From Lutibacter litoralis (GTDB taxonomy: Bacteria; Bacteroidota; Bacteroidia; Flavobacteriales; Flavobacteriaceae), in assembly GCF_014646675.1 (NCBI RefSeq), contig NZ_BMNS01000001.1:552212-616211 (forward strand): a stretch of DNA of 64,000 nt, read 5' to 3'. A program made the position numbers and the translations under genes. The notes below the pieces were generated by a model, which was not told where the DNA came from, ran no database searches, and was given only the letters and a program-made list of their open reading frames with translations. Positions 52,714 through 62,583 of the stretch are shown here, piece after piece (the first letter of the stretch is position 1; every line of letters begins with the position of its first letter).

Positions 52714-55700
52714 ATGATAAAAATGTTTATTGAAAGACCAGTTCTTTCAACTGTAATATCTATAATAATAACAATTTTAGGTGTTTTAGGATTGATGTCG
52801 TTGCCAGTTGAGCAATATCCAGAAATTGCTCCACCTACAGTTCAAGTTAGTGCAAATTATACTGGAGCAAATGCTGAAACAGTATTAAATAGTGTTATTA
52901 TCCCTTTAGAAGAAGAAATAAATGGTGTAGAAGGTATGACTTATATGTCTTCAACAGCAAGTAATAATGGGGCAGCAAGTATAAGAGTCTTTTTTGAACA
53001 GGGTATAAACCCTGATATAGCAGCAGTTAATGTTCAAAATAGGGTTTCTAGAGCTACCAGTAAATTGCCTTCTGTTGTGGTTCAAACAGGTGTAACTACC
53101 GTAAAAAGTCAAACAAGTGCATTACTGTTTTTCTCATTATTTTCAGAGAATAAAGAGTACGATGATACTTTTGTTCAGAATTATGCAAAAATTAATATTG
53201 TTCCTAAATTACAAAGGGTAAACGGAGTAGGTCAGGTAACTATTTTTGGAGGTAAAGATTATTCAATGCGTATTTGGATTGATCCTCATAAAATGGCGAT
53301 GTACAATGTTATACCATCTGATGTGCAAACTGCTTTACGTGAACAAAACATAGAAGCCGCTCCAGGTAAATTTGGTGAAAATGCTGATGGAATTTATGAG
53401 TATACAATTCGATATAAAGGTCGTTTATCTGAAACTTCAGAATACGAAAATATTATTATAAAATCTCTTGGCAATGGTCAATTTTTAAGATTAAAAGATG
53501 TTGCAACAATAGAATTAGGAGCGCTTAGTTATACATCTCGAAATATGGGGATGGGTAATCCAGGTGTTGCAGGTGGTGTTTTTCAAACTTCAGGATCAAA
53601 TGCAAGAGATGTTACTTCAGAAGTAATGGAAATTCTAGAAGAAGCATCTAGAGATTTTCCAGAAGGGATGCATTATATAGTTCCTTTTAATGTTAAAACA
53701 TTTTTAGATGCCTCAATAGAAAAAGTAATTTCAACAATCTTAGAAGCTTTTATCTTAGTATTTATTGTTGTATTTGTATTTCTTCAAGATTTTCGATCAA
53801 CATTAATTCCTATGATTGCTGTGCCAGTAGCACTTATTGGAACATTTTTCTTTATGAATCTATTTGGGTATTCAATTAATATGTTAACACTTTTTGCAAT
53901 TGTACTTTCCATTGGTATTGTAGTGGATGATGCAATTGTTGTTGTTGAGGCCGTGCATGCAAAATTAGATCAAGGAGCAGCCTCAGCTAAAGAAGCAACC
54001 GTTTCTGCAATGAGTGAAATTACAGGAGCTATTGTATCAATTACCTTAGTAATATCTGCGGTGTTTGTGCCTGTTACTTTTATTAAAGGATCTTCAGGGA
54101 TATTTTACCAACAGTTTGCCATTACTTTAGCAATAGCAATTATTATCTCTGCAGTAAATGCATTAACCTTGAGTCCTGCTTTATGTGCTTTATTTTTAAA
54201 ACCTCATAAAGAAAAAGAAGGTAAATTAACACTTGTAGAACGTTTTGATGTTGCTTTTAATACTGGGTTTGATATTATGCAAGGAAGGTATAATAGGATA
54301 TTAAAAACATTAATAAAAAGAAAATGGATTACAGGAGTAATATTAATATTAACCGTAGCAACTGCACTTTATTTATTTAAAACAACACCTACGGGGTTTA
54401 TTCCTTCAGAAGATAGAGGTGTTATTATGGCAGATATTTCTTTACCTCCTGGATCAACATTAGAAGAAACTCAAAAAATTGTAAATAGTTACGATTCTAT
54501 TCTAAATTCAATGGATATTGTTAAAGCAAGAATGAATGTAGTTGGGTTTAGTTTATTAAATGGCGTTAGTGGAGGGTCTTATGCATTTTCTATTATAGAA
54601 TTAAAAGATTGGAGTGAAAGAAAGGAAGCAAATGAATCGGTAAATGCAGTAGTTGGGCAACTTTTTGGAAGAACAGCGAGTATAAAAAATGCTAAATTAA
54701 TATTTTTTACACCTCCTAGTGTTCAAGGTTTTGGTACTGCAGATGGTTTCGAATTTAAGTTGCAAAATAGTGGAGATGGAGATTGGTTAACAATGAGTAA
54801 AACATCTAATGCATTTCTTGGGGCATTAAATGCAAGACCTGAAATTCAATATGCCATGACAAGTTTTAATCCTAATTTCCCACAATATCAAATAGACATT
54901 AATCTTGAAAAAATTAAAGATGCAGGGTTAACGGTTAGTGAAATTTTTAATACACTACAAGGATATTATGGTGGATTATATACAACAGATTTTAACAAAT
55001 TTGGAAAGCAATACCGTGTAATGGTTCAAGCAAAGCCAGAAGATAGGGCAACACCTGAAACGTTAAACAGTATTTTTGTTAGAAATAATGAAAATGAATC
55101 GGTTGCAATTAGTCAATTTGTAAGTTTAAAAAGAATTTACGGTCCAGAGTTTGTATCTCGTTATAATCTTTTAAAATCTATAAGTGTTACAGGTAAAGCC
55201 AATCCGGGTTATAGTACAGGAGATGCAATTAATGCAATAAATGAAGTTGCGGCACAACAATTACCAAAAGGATATAGTTATGAATTTTCAGGAATGACTC
55301 GTGAAGAAATTCTTGCTGGAGGTCAATCTATTTGGGTATTCTTATTAAGTTTAGTCTTTGTTTATTTTTTGTTAGCAGCACAATACGAAAGTTATATACT
55401 ACCGTTGTCTGTGTTGTTTTCATTGCCTGTAGGTGTAGCCGGAGCAATATGGTTTATAAATTTAGCTGGTTTAGAAAATAACATTTATTTTCAGGTAACA
55501 TTAATTATGCTGATAGGTTTATTGGCTAAAAATGCCATTTTAATTGTTGAATTTGCTTTACAGCGAAGACGCCAAGGCTTGTCTTTATACGAATCGGCAA
55601 TTCAAGGAGCAAAAGCGCGTTTACGACCAATAATTATGACATCCTTTGCATTTATTTTTGGGATGCTCCCATTGGCTTTAGCAGGTGGTGTAGGTGCTGT

Positions 55701-55854
55701 AGGAAATAAATCTATTGGAACAGGTGCTGCCGGAGGTATGTTAATAGGAACCTTGGTTGGGGTTTTAGTAATTCCGGTATTGTTTGTAATCTTCCAAGGA
55801 TTACAGGAAAAAGTTGGGCATAAACCAACGGAAAATGATCCTGAAATCTTATAA
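52714..55854 (+). CDS. RND multidrug efflux pump, HAE1 family (AcrB-like)
   Basis: A 1046-residue proton-driven exporter of the hydrophobe/amphiphile efflux-1 family, 12 membrane helices with two large periplasmic loops. The N terminus MIKMFIERPVLSTVISIIITILG, the proton-relay helix with adjacent aspartates IVVDDAIVVVEAVHAK, GSTLEET and the C-terminal helices (ARLRPIIMTSFAFIFGMLPLALAGG) are typical. AcrB-type size and the adaptor/channel neighbours support drug, dye or bile-salt export rather than metals. The spacer to the OMF gene (96 bases) contains a dispersed repeat. Confidence 0.96.
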   Translation: MIKMFIERPVLSTVISIIITILGVLGLMSLPVEQYPEIAPPTVQVSANYTGANAETVLNSVIIPLEEEINGVEGMTYMSSTASNNGAASIRVFFEQGINPDIAAVNVQNRVSRATSKLPSVVVQTGVTTVKSQTSALLFFSLFSENKEYDDTFVQNYAKINIVPKLQRVNGVGQVTIFGGKDYSMRIWIDPHKMAMYNVIPSDVQTALREQNIEAAPGKFGENADGIYEYTIRYKGRLSETSEYENIIIKSLGNGQFLRLKDVATIELGALSYTSRNMGMGNPGVAGGVFQTSGSNARDVTSEVMEILEEASRDFPEGMHYIVPFNVKTFLDASIEKVISTILEAFILVFIVVFVFLQDFRSTLIPMIAVPVALIGTFFFMNLFGYSINMLTLFAIVLSIGIVVDDAIVVVEAVHAKLDQGAASAKEATVSAMSEITGAIVSITLVISAVFVPVTFIKGSSGIFYQQFAITLAIAIIISAVNALTLSPALCALFLKPHKEKEGKLTLVERFDVAFNTGFDIMQGRYNRILKTLIKRKWITGVILILTVATALYLFKTTPTGFIPSEDRGVIMADISLPPGSTLEETQKIVNSYDSILNSMDIVKARMNVVGFSLLNGVSGGSYAFSIIELKDWSERKEANESVNAVVGQLFGRTASIKNAKLIFFTPPSVQGFGTADGFEFKLQNSGDGDWLTMSKTSNAFLGALNARPEIQYAMTSFNPNFPQYQIDINLEKIKDAGLTVSEIFNTLQGYYGGLYTTDFNKFGKQYRVMVQAKPEDRATPETLNSIFVRNNENESVAISQFVSLKRIYGPEFVSRYNLLKSISVTGKANPGYSTGDAINAINEVAAQQLPKGYSYEFSGMTREEILAGGQSIWVFLLSLVFVYFLLAAQYESYILPLSVLFSLPVGVAGAIWFINLAGLENNIYFQVTLIMLIGLLAKNAILIVEFALQRRRQGLSLYESAIQGAKARLRPIIMTSFAFIFGMLPLALAGGVGAVGNKSIGTGAAGGMLIGTLVGVLVIPVLFVIFQGLQEKVGHKPTENDPEIL

Positions 55855-55863
55855 AATAAAGAA

Positions 55864-55950
55864 ATGAAACGAGCATGCTAAAAAGTTGATTACTCAACGA
55901 AATGATTAATAGCGAACAGCATGTAATCGTTAAAAAAACAAAATAGACAC
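55864..55950 (+). repeat. Dispersed repeat copy upstream of the tolC-like gene
   Basis: An 87-base sequence starting ATGAAACGAGCAT and ending TAGACAC directly at the ATG of the outer-membrane channel gene. It is homologous to the tandem 89-base units at 61210-61387 in reverse orientation: 53 of the first 60 bases match, including a fully identical run of 24 at 55903-55926. A small hairpin (GTTGA with TCAAC) has a matching pair change in the other copies. It fills most of the gap between pump and channel genes. Confidence 0.8.
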
Positions 55951-57321
55951 ATGAAAAAACAAAATATATCAAAACTACTAATTGTTTTAATTGCGAGCGT
56001 ACAATTGCAATCGTGTTTTGTAGCTAAAGACTATAAAAGTCCGGAGGTTAAAACAGCTAATTTATATAGAACAGATCAAGTATTAGATAGTACATCAATA
56101 GCATCTATTTCTTGGGATAAATTATTTACAGATTCTTTTTTACAACAGTATATAAATGAAGGTTTAGCGAATAATTATGACGTACAAATTGCTTTAGAAA
56201 GTTTAAAGGCTGCTGAAGCAACCATGAAGCAAAGTAAGCAAGGAAATATACCTACTTTAACCGGGAATGCATCTTGGGTACACCAAACATATAAAGATAG
56301 TGATGATTTTAATCAATATGAATTGTCTGGAGCATTGTCTTGGGAAGCTGATATTTGGGGTAAAATTAGAAGTAATAAAAGAGCGTCAGTGGCTTCATAT
56401 TTACAAACTGTTGCTGTTCAACAAGCTATTCAAACACAAATTGTAGCAAGTATTGCTTCAACCTATTATCAATTATTAGCTTTAGATGCTCAAGTAAAAG
56501 TAGCAGAAAAAACATTGATTAATAGAGTTGAAAGTGTAGAAACCATAAAAGCTCTTAAAGAAGCAGGAAATGTAAATGAGGTATCGGTTAAACAAACGGA
56601 AGCTCAACAATATGCTACAAAAATTATTTTAAAAGATTTAAAATACAATGTAAAAATTATTGAAAATACATTGAGTATCTTACTGGGTAGAACAGCAGGA
56701 GAGATAGAAAGAGGTACTTTTAATTCTCAAGAAATTACTGCAAATATTGCAGTGGGTGTGCCAGCTGCCTTATTAAGTAATAGACCAGATGTAGTTGCAG
56801 CGGAGTTTAATTTTAGAAGAAGTTTTGAACTTACCAATATTGCTAGAAGTAATTTTTACCCTTCGCTAAGGGTTAGTGCATCAGGTGGTTTTCAAACTAT
56901 TGAATTAGAAGATTGGTTTAATACAAAATCGCTATTCGCATCTGTATTAACGGGTTTAACACAACCTATTTTTAATCAAAGAAAAATTAAAACCAATTTC
57001 GAAATTGCGCAAGCAAATCAACAAAAAGCATATTTAGAGTTTAAGCAAACATTGTTGTTAGCAGGAAAAGAAGTTTCGGATGTTTTGGCCGATTATGAAA
57101 ATGAAACCGAAAAGTTGTCTATTAGAAAAAATCAGTTAGAGGTGTTAACACAAGCAGCTAATTATTCTGATGAGTTATTACAATATGGAATGGTAAATTA
57201 TTTAGAGGTGTTAACCGCTAAAGACAATGCGTTAAATACTGAGTTGGCATATATAACTAATAAATACAACCAATTGGATGCTGTAATCGCTTTATATAGA
57301 GCATTAGGTGGAGGTTATTAA
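55951..57321 (+). CDS. RND outer-membrane channel (OprM/NodT family lipoprotein)
   Basis: A 456-residue TolC-like outer-membrane factor of the lipid-modified OprM/NodT type. Signal MKKQNISKLLIVLIASVQLQSC (lipobox Cys22), two tandem OEP repeats making the barrel and alpha tunnel (coiled segments EALKAAEATMKQSKQ, ANLKAA-like; ending YNQLDAVIALYRALGGGY, the classic C terminus). Acts with the adaptor and AcrB-like pump just upstream. Its start codon immediately follows the dispersed repeat at 55864-55950, so most of the intercistronic region is repeat sequence. An imperfect terminator follows at 57357. Confidence 0.93.
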   Translation: MKKQNISKLLIVLIASVQLQSCFVAKDYKSPEVKTANLYRTDQVLDSTSIASISWDKLFTDSFLQQYINEGLANNYDVQIALESLKAAEATMKQSKQGNIPTLTGNASWVHQTYKDSDDFNQYELSGALSWEADIWGKIRSNKRASVASYLQTVAVQQAIQTQIVASIASTYYQLLALDAQVKVAEKTLINRVESVETIKALKEAGNVNEVSVKQTEAQQYATKIILKDLKYNVKIIENTLSILLGRTAGEIERGTFNSQEITANIAVGVPAALLSNRPDVVAAEFNFRRSFELTNIARSNFYPSLRVSASGGFQTIELEDWFNTKSLFASVLTGLTQPIFNQRKIKTNFEIAQANQQKAYLEFKQTLLLAGKEVSDVLADYENETEKLSIRKNQLEVLTQAANYSDELLQYGMVNYLEVLTAKDNALNTELAYITNKYNQLDAVIALYRALGGGY

Positions 57322-57356
57322 GTTATACTAAAAAAAGTAAGTTAGTTTGATTGTTG

Positions 57357-57393
57357 AAAAAGGGGAAGTTATTTATTTAATTTCCTCTTTTTT
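57357..57393. terminator. Terminator after the efflux operon
   Basis: AAAAAGGGGAA (57357-57367) and TTCCTCTTTTT (57382-57392) form an 11-bp stem with one G-U pair and a 14-base loop, ending in T. It serves the convergent channel and GSCFA genes, though the loop is large. Confidence 0.6.
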
Positions 57394-57399
57394 ATGTTT

Positions 57400-58371
57400 T
57401 TAAAATTTAATACCTAACTGGTTTTCTAACTCAATTATTTTTTGATGAAGATTCTTTAAAAATAATTGATGTTGCGCAGAAGTTGGATTAAATGGTTTAT
57501 GAGCCAAGCCTTTTTGAATAGTGTCCACTTCTTTTAATATTGGAAATGTTTTTTTATCAATCCAAACTTGTTTAAATTGATCCCAAATGTAGTTGATTGC
57601 AGTTTCATTTGGATGCAGCATATCGCCATTGTAAAAGCGATAATCACGTAAATCATCTAGCATAATTTCATAAGAAGGAAAATAAGATAATTCTGGAAGC
57701 AGAGCAGAGTCGAAGTCTTGTTTTTGAATTTCAATTAATTGATGAATTGCAGTTAATAAATGCGCTTTACTTTGCATGTTTTCTACAAAACCATCTTTTA
57801 AATGCCGCACCGGACTTACCGTAAAAATAATAGTAACTTTAGGATTTATATTTTTAATAAGTGTACAAATAGCAGTTAATGAAGCAACAATCTCATCAAC
57901 AGAAAGTAGTGCTTTTGAAAATTGTTTTTGAGGAATTTTATGACAATTTCCAACAATTTTTGCTGTTTCATTATTTCTATAAACCCAAGAAGTGCCTAAC
58001 GTAATTAGTATATGCGAAGCTGTTGTTAACTTTTTATTTGTTGCTTTTATTGAAGTATTTAAATTGTTTAATAATTCATTTTTTGAAATTGCACTTAAAT
58101 CGGAATGCGCATCAAAACAATGCCAACGTTCGTTAAGGTAAAAAATATCTTTTTCAGCGTATTCTTTTTTATAAATTGCATTGGTTATTAAGGTTTCAAT
58201 AGCAATTGGATTGAATAAAATACCGAACGGATTGCTAAAAGTATTGAATTTAAAATAGTGTAGTTTTTTACTAATATTTTCTGAAAAACAAGAACCTATT
58301 AACACTAAATTTGAATTGTAATCTAATTGATTATTTTCAGGTTTTAATAATATATTGGTTCTAAAATTCAT
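57400..58371 (-). CDS. GSCFA-domain protein
   Basis: A GSCFA-family protein of 323 residues starting MNFRTNILLKPENNQLDY. The name motif is LIGSCFSENISKKLHYF, probably part of an SGNH-hydrolase-like active site; PFGILFNPIAIETLI, FTVSPVRHLKDGF and NYIWDQFKQVW are also typical. Related plant and bacterial proteins are poorly characterised. A longer frame begins at ATG 58413, but that ATG is made by the end of an intergenic palindromic repeat and adds unconserved residues, so ATG 58371 is preferred. Convergent with the efflux operon. Function unknown; an acylation or deacylation role is inferred from fold only. Confidence 0.82.
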   Translation of the reverse strand: MNFRTNILLKPENNQLDYNSNLVLIGSCFSENISKKLHYFKFNTFSNPFGILFNPIAIETLITNAIYKKEYAEKDIFYLNERWHCFDAHSDLSAISKNELLNNLNTSIKATNKKLTTASHILITLGTSWVYRNNETAKIVGNCHKIPQKQFSKALLSVDEIVASLTAICTLIKNINPKVTIIFTVSPVRHLKDGFVENMQSKAHLLTAIHQLIEIQKQDFDSALLPELSYFPSYEIMLDDLRDYRFYNGDMLHPNETAINYIWDQFKQVWIDKKTFPILKEVDTIQKGLAHKPFNPTSAQHQLFLKNLHQKIIELENQLGIKF

Positions 58372-58408
58372 GTATTCTTTTTTAAAGGTTACACTGTTTA
58401 CGTTTTCT

Positions 58409-58474
58409 GTCATTCCTGTGAAAACAGGAATCCATACGTTATTAAAATAGATTTCTACCTATGCAGGAATGACA
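58409..58474. repeat. Palindromic intergenic repeat (TGTCATTCCTG/CAGGAATGACA)
   Basis: The ends TGTCATTCCTG (58409-58419) and CAGGAATGACA (58464-58474) are perfect inverted repeats around about 44 bases that contain further imperfect internal symmetry. Its look, GC content and position resemble short dispersed palindromic repeats of other Bacteroidetes genomes. It supplies the spurious upstream start of the GSCFA frame. Confidence 0.65.
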
Positions 58475-58492
58475 ACATAAAATTCATTTTTA

Positions 58493-58561
58493 GGTGATTG
58501 AACGGAGTCGAATATTATCGATTAAAGTATTTTAAAGTGGCTTCGACTCCACTCAGCCACC
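58493..58561. repeat. Second palindromic intergenic repeat (GGTGATTG.. / ..CAGCCACC)
   Basis: Left arm 58493-58512 and right arm 58542-58561 are 20 bases each and inversely complementary at 16 of 20, with a conserved GGAGTCGAA core (right arm TTCGACTCC). The GC-richer, palindromic character contrasts with the surroundings. It lies after the alaS stop, 19 bases from the first palindrome. Could also act as a terminator-like hairpin, but no T run follows. Confidence 0.6.
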
Positions 58562-58593
58562 GCAAATTCAAAATAGTAAACTTTGATTTTTAA

Positions 58594-61209
58594 CTAGACA
58601 ATATACCTTTTTGCTTCGCTTAACGCTTTTTCTATACCTTCAGGATTTCTTCCTCCAGCAGTTGCGTAAAATGGTTGTCCGCCTCCGCCACCTTGGATTA
58701 ATTTTCCTAATTCACGAACAACTGTTCCTGCGTTTAAGTTTTTTTCAGCAACTAAATTTTTAGAAATAAAGCAGGTTAAAAATGCTTTACCTTCACTTTC
58801 TGTTCCAACCAATAAAAATAAATTATCAATTGCGTTTCCTAAATCAAAACACAAATCTTTAATACTATTTTGATCTAAATCTAGTTTTTTAGCTAAAAAG
58901 TTAACACCATTTATAGCTTCTACTTCATGTATTAAATCGCCTTTTAAATTTTTAGCTTTGTCTTTTAGCAAGTTTTCAATTTGCTTTTTAAGACTTGTAT
59001 TTTCATCTTGTAAATCTATAATTGTTTTTAGCGGATTTTTAGAATTTTTTAAATAGTCTTTTATTTCAAAAAACGCCCTATTGTTTTCAAAATAAAAATC
59101 TTTTGTAGCATCACTTGTAATGGCTTCAATACGTCTTACACCCGCAGCGATGGCGCTTTCTGAAGTGATTTTAAAATGCCAAATATCGCTTGTGTTTTGT
59201 ACATGTGTTCCACCACAAAGCTCCACCGATTGTCCAAATTGAATGGCACGAACCGTATCGCCATATTTCTCTCCAAACAATGCCATTGCGCCTTTTTCGA
59301 GAGCTGTTTCCATTGGGATATTTCTAAATTCTTTTAACGGAATTTTACTATCAATACGTGCATTTACAAAATCTTCTACTTCACGTAATTCATCAACAGA
59401 TAATTTTGAAAAGTGAGAAAAATCAAAACGTAAGTTTTTTGAGTGCACTGCCGAACCTTTTTGTTCTACATGAGTTCCTAAAACTTCTCGTAACGCCTGA
59501 TGTAATAAATGTGTAGCGGTATGGTTACAAGCTGTTCTAAAACGTTGCTTTTCATCTACAATTACGTTAAAAGTTTGTGTTGGGTCTTTTGGTAAATTTT
59601 CGGCAAAATGAATAATTAAATTATTCTCTTTTTTGGTATTTACAATATAAATAATGTTACCGTTAGCAACTTCAATATATCCTTTGTCTCCAACTTGACC
59701 ACCACCTTCTGGATAAAAAGGAGTCATATTAAACACTAATTGGTATAAATCTCCATCTTTTTTTGATGAAACTTTACGGTAGCGTGTAATTTTAACTTTT
59801 GCTTTTAAAGTATCGTATCCAATAAATTCCTCTTCATCGTCATCATCATATAAAACAACCCAATCGTCTGTTTCAACAACTGCAGCGGCTCTAGACCTAT
59901 TTTTTTGTTTTTCTAATTCGCTTTTAAACCCTTCTTCATTTAAAGTCATTCCTTTTTCAGAAAGAATTAAAGCCGTTAAATCTATAGGGAAACCGTAAGT
60001 ATCGTATAATTCAAAAGCTTTTTTACCTGAAACTTCAGCTCCTTTTGTATTGGCAATAATACCATCTAACAACACCAATCCTTGGTCTAAAGTTCTTAAA
60101 AATGAATTTTCTTCTTCTTTAATTACATTGGTAATTAACTGTTTTTGAGCTTTTAATTCAGGGAAATAAGGTCCCATTTGTTTGCTCAATGTATTTATCA
60201 GTTTATAAATAAATGGTTCGTTGGTATTTAAAAATGTAAATCCATAACGAATGGCTCTTCTTAAAATACGTCTAATTACATATCCAGCACCATTGTTAGA
60301 AGGCAATTGTCCGTCTGCTATTGCAAAAGCCACGGCTCTCACATGGTCTGAAATTACACGAATTGCAATATCTATTTCCTCATTTTTACCGTAATCGTTA
60401 TCTGTAATGGTTTCAACTTCTCTAATAAGTGGAGTAAAAACATCGGTATCGTAATTAGATTGTTTGTTTTGTAAAACCATACACAAACGCTCAAATCCCA
60501 TTCCTGTATCTACGTGTTGTGCTGGTAATTTTTCTAGAGAACCATCAGCTTTACGGTTGAATTCCATAAAAACTAAATTCCAAATTTCCACAACTTGCGG
60601 ATGGTCCATATTCACTAAGCTTTTTCCAGAAACCTTTGCTTTTTCTTCAGCAGAACGAATATCTACATGAATTTCGGAACAAGGTCCACAAGGTCCCTGC
60701 GCACCCATTTCCCAGAAATTATCCTTTTTATTTCCGTTTATAATGCGGTCTTCGCTAATATGTTTTTTCCAATAGTCAAATGCTTCTTGATCAAAGCCTA
60801 ACCCATCTTCTTTTGCACCTTCAAAAACAGAAACATATAAACAATCTTTATCAATTTTTAAGATATCTACTAAAAACTCCCAAGCCCAATCAATGGCTTC
60901 TTTTTTAAAGTAATCGCCAAAACTCCAGTTTCCTAACATTTCGAACATAGTGTGGTGGTACGTATCTTTACCAACTTCTTCTAAATCGTTATGTTTTCCA
61001 GAAACACGCAAACATTTTTGCGAATCTGTAACACGTTTATTGGTAGCATTTTTCTGACCTAAAAAATATTCTTTAAAAGGTACCATTCCAGCATTGGTAA
61101 ACATTAATGTTGGATCGTTTTTTAAAACCATGGGAGCTGATGGTACAATAGCATGTTTTTTTGATGCAAAAAAGTCTAAAAATTGCTGACGTATTTCTTG
61201 TGATTTCAT
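58594..61209 (-). CDS. alaS: Alanine-tRNA ligase
   Basis: Class II synthetase charging tRNA-Ala; 871 residues is a normal length. N-terminal [21 protein letters not shown]-like motifs ([16 protein letters not shown]), the editing domain with [11 protein letters not shown] and CGGTH zinc/hydrolysis motifs, and the C-terminal glycine-rich [22 protein letters not shown] are present. ATG 61209 is the expected start ([14 protein letters not shown]). Immediately upstream are two tandem copies plus a partial copy of an 89-base repeat, so the leader contains several ATG triplets. Divergent from the M23 peptidase gene. Confidence 0.97.
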   Translation of the reverse strand: MKSQEIRQQFLDFFASKKHAIVPSAPMVLKNDPTLMFTNAGMVPFKEYFLGQKNATNKRVTDSQKCLRVSGKHNDLEEVGKDTYHHTMFEMLGNWSFGDYFKKEAIDWAWEFLVDILKIDKDCLYVSVFEGAKEDGLGFDQEAFDYWKKHISEDRIINGNKKDNFWEMGAQGPCGPCSEIHVDIRSAEEKAKVSGKSLVNMDHPQVVEIWNLVFMEFNRKADGSLEKLPAQHVDTGMGFERLCMVLQNKQSNYDTDVFTPLIREVETITDNDYGKNEEIDIAIRVISDHVRAVAFAIADGQLPSNNGAGYVIRRILRRAIRYGFTFLNTNEPFIYKLINTLSKQMGPYFPELKAQKQLITNVIKEEENSFLRTLDQGLVLLDGIIANTKGAEVSGKKAFELYDTYGFPIDLTALILSEKGMTLNEEGFKSELEKQKNRSRAAAVVETDDWVVLYDDDDEEEFIGYDTLKAKVKITRYRKVSSKKDGDLYQLVFNMTPFYPEGGGQVGDKGYIEVANGNIIYIVNTKKENNLIIHFAENLPKDPTQTFNVIVDEKQRFRTACNHTATHLLHQALREVLGTHVEQKGSAVHSKNLRFDFSHFSKLSVDELREVEDFVNARIDSKIPLKEFRNIPMETALEKGAMALFGEKYGDTVRAIQFGQSVELCGGTHVQNTSDIWHFKITSESAIAAGVRRIEAITSDATKDFYFENNRAFFEIKDYLKNSKNPLKTIIDLQDENTSLKKQIENLLKDKAKNLKGDLIHEVEAINGVNFLAKKLDLDQNSIKDLCFDLGNAIDNLFLLVGTESEGKAFLTCFISKNLVAEKNLNAGTVVRELGKLIQGGGGGQPFYATAGGRNPEGIEKALSEAKRYIV

Positions 61210-61413
61210 GAGTCTATCTTATTGTTTTTTATAGGTTACATGCTGTTCGCTATTAATCAGTTCGTTTGGCAATAAACTTTTTAATATGCTCGTTTCATGA
61301 GTCTATTTTATTGTTTTTTATAGGTTACATGCTGTTCGCTATTAATCAGTTCGTTTGGTAATAAACTTTTTAATATGCTCGTTTCATGAATCTATTTTAT
61401 TGTTTTTTATAGG
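61210..61413 (-). repeat. Tandem 89-bp repeats in the leader of alaS
   Basis: Two nearly identical units of 89 bases (61210-61298 and 61299-61387) and the last 26 bases of a third (61388-61413), on the minus strand. Each unit begins ATGAAACGAGCAT and ends GATAGACTC (or the like) just before an ATG; the unit next to alaS ends at its own start codon. Units differ at about two positions. The same family occurs once upstream of the tolC-like gene. Each unit also encodes a five-codon mini-frame Met-Lys-Arg-Ala-Tyr-stop. Confidence 0.9.
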
Positions 61414-61532
61414 TCTCTAATAATTTAAAAATACATTAATTTTTGTTGTATTTAAAGCATTATTCAAGACAATTTCAATGTTAATTATATACTAAAACAT
61501 ACCTGTTTTAATTATTTTGCAAAACATTTTGT

Positions 61533-61540
61533 AATTTTGC
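61533..61540 (+). promoter_or_regulatory. Promoter -7 element (TAATTTTG) of the M23 peptidase operon
   Basis: A perfect TAnnTTTG 71 bases before the M23 gene start. No -33 TTG at proper spacing is obvious. The rest of the 402-base gap 61210-61611 consists of the tandem repeats and AT-rich sequence. Confidence 0.45.
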
Positions 61541-61611
61541 TTAAATCTGCACTACAATAAATTTTACTATAGCGGCGTTTTGTTGTGCAAAAATAAGATA
61601 AATTATAGACA

Positions 61612-62583
61612 ATGGCGAAGGTAAAATATTATTACGATTCTGAGACGCTCTCGTATCAAAAGATAAAACCAAAAAAAGGTCAGAAAATTAAAGGTTTATT
61701 GTTAACCTTGGTGGCTGGTTTTGTGTTTATGATACTAGGTTTTGTAGTATTTACTCCAATTTTTGAATCTCCTAAAGAAAAGGAATTAAAACGCGAATTA
61801 GAATTTGTTAAGTTAAACGAAGAATTACACGCTAAAAAAATAGCGCAATTAGATAAAATATTAAAAGAAATTCAAGATAGGGATAACAATATTTATAGAC
61901 TGTATTTTGAAGTAAACCCAATTCCAGAAGAACAACGAACTGCAGGTTTTGGAGGAGTTAACCGTTATAAAGCATTAGAAGGTTTTGATAATTCTCAAAT
62001 GATAATGGATGTTACTAAAAACATGGATATTTTATCTAAACAGTTATATGTGCAATCAAAATCGTTGGATGAAATTGTAAAATTGGCTGAAAACAAAGAA
62101 AAGTTATTGGCGGCAATTCCAGCAATTCAACCTGTAAAAAAGGAAGATTTAACACGTATGGCATCTGGCTATGGATGGCGATCGGATCCGTTTACAAAGG
62201 CAAGAAAACGCCATTGGGGAATGGATTTTACAGCACCAAGAGGCACACCTATTTACGCAACAGGCGATGGTGTAATAATTAGAGCCGATCAAGGTTCTGC
62301 GGGTTATGGAAAACATATAAGAATAGATCATGGTTTTGGATATATTTCGTTGTACGCACATATGAGTAGGTACAATGTTAGAAAAGGACAAAAAGTAAAA
62401 CGTGGCGATTTAATTGGTTTTGTTGGTAATACAGGACGCTCACAAGCACCGCATTTGCATTATGAAATTCATAAAAATGGTAGAAAAATAAATCCAATTA
62501 ACTTCTATTACGGTAATTTATCTCCAGAAGAATTTGAAGCTATGCAAAAAGAAGCTCAGAAAGAAGGTCAATCTCTAGATTAA
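61612..62583 (+). CDS. M23-family metallopeptidase (LytM/peptidoglycan hydrolase)
   Basis: A 323-residue envelope protein: cytoplasmic N terminus, one membrane helix (about 28-50), a coiled coil (about 55-90) and a C-terminal LytM/M23 domain. Zinc ligands are visible as the HxxxD in KRHWGMDFTA (His201, Asp205) and HLHYEIH (His near 280 and 282), so it is probably an active peptidoglycan endopeptidase rather than a degenerate activator. It may help cell-wall growth or division. The stop overlaps the MerR start by one base (TAATG), so these are coupled. Confidence 0.9.
   Translation: MAKVKYYYDSETLSYQKIKPKKGQKIKGLLLTLVAGFVFMILGFVVFTPIFESPKEKELKRELEFVKLNEELHAKKIAQLDKILKEIQDRDNNIYRLYFEVNPIPEEQRTAGFGGVNRYKALEGFDNSQMIMDVTKNMDILSKQLYVQSKSLDEIVKLAENKEKLLAAIPAIQPVKKEDLTRMASGYGWRSDPFTKARKRHWGMDFTAPRGTPIYATGDGVIIRADQGSAGYGKHIRIDHGFGYISLYAHMSRYNVRKGQKVKRGDLIGFVGNTGRSQAPHLHYEIHKNGRKINPINFYYGNLSPEEFEAMQKEAQKEGQSLD

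Noticed and set aside
61210-61413. Possible CRISPR array
   Set aside because: Units are adjacent with no unique spacers, only two and a third copies, and each is 89 bp; this is a tandem repeat.
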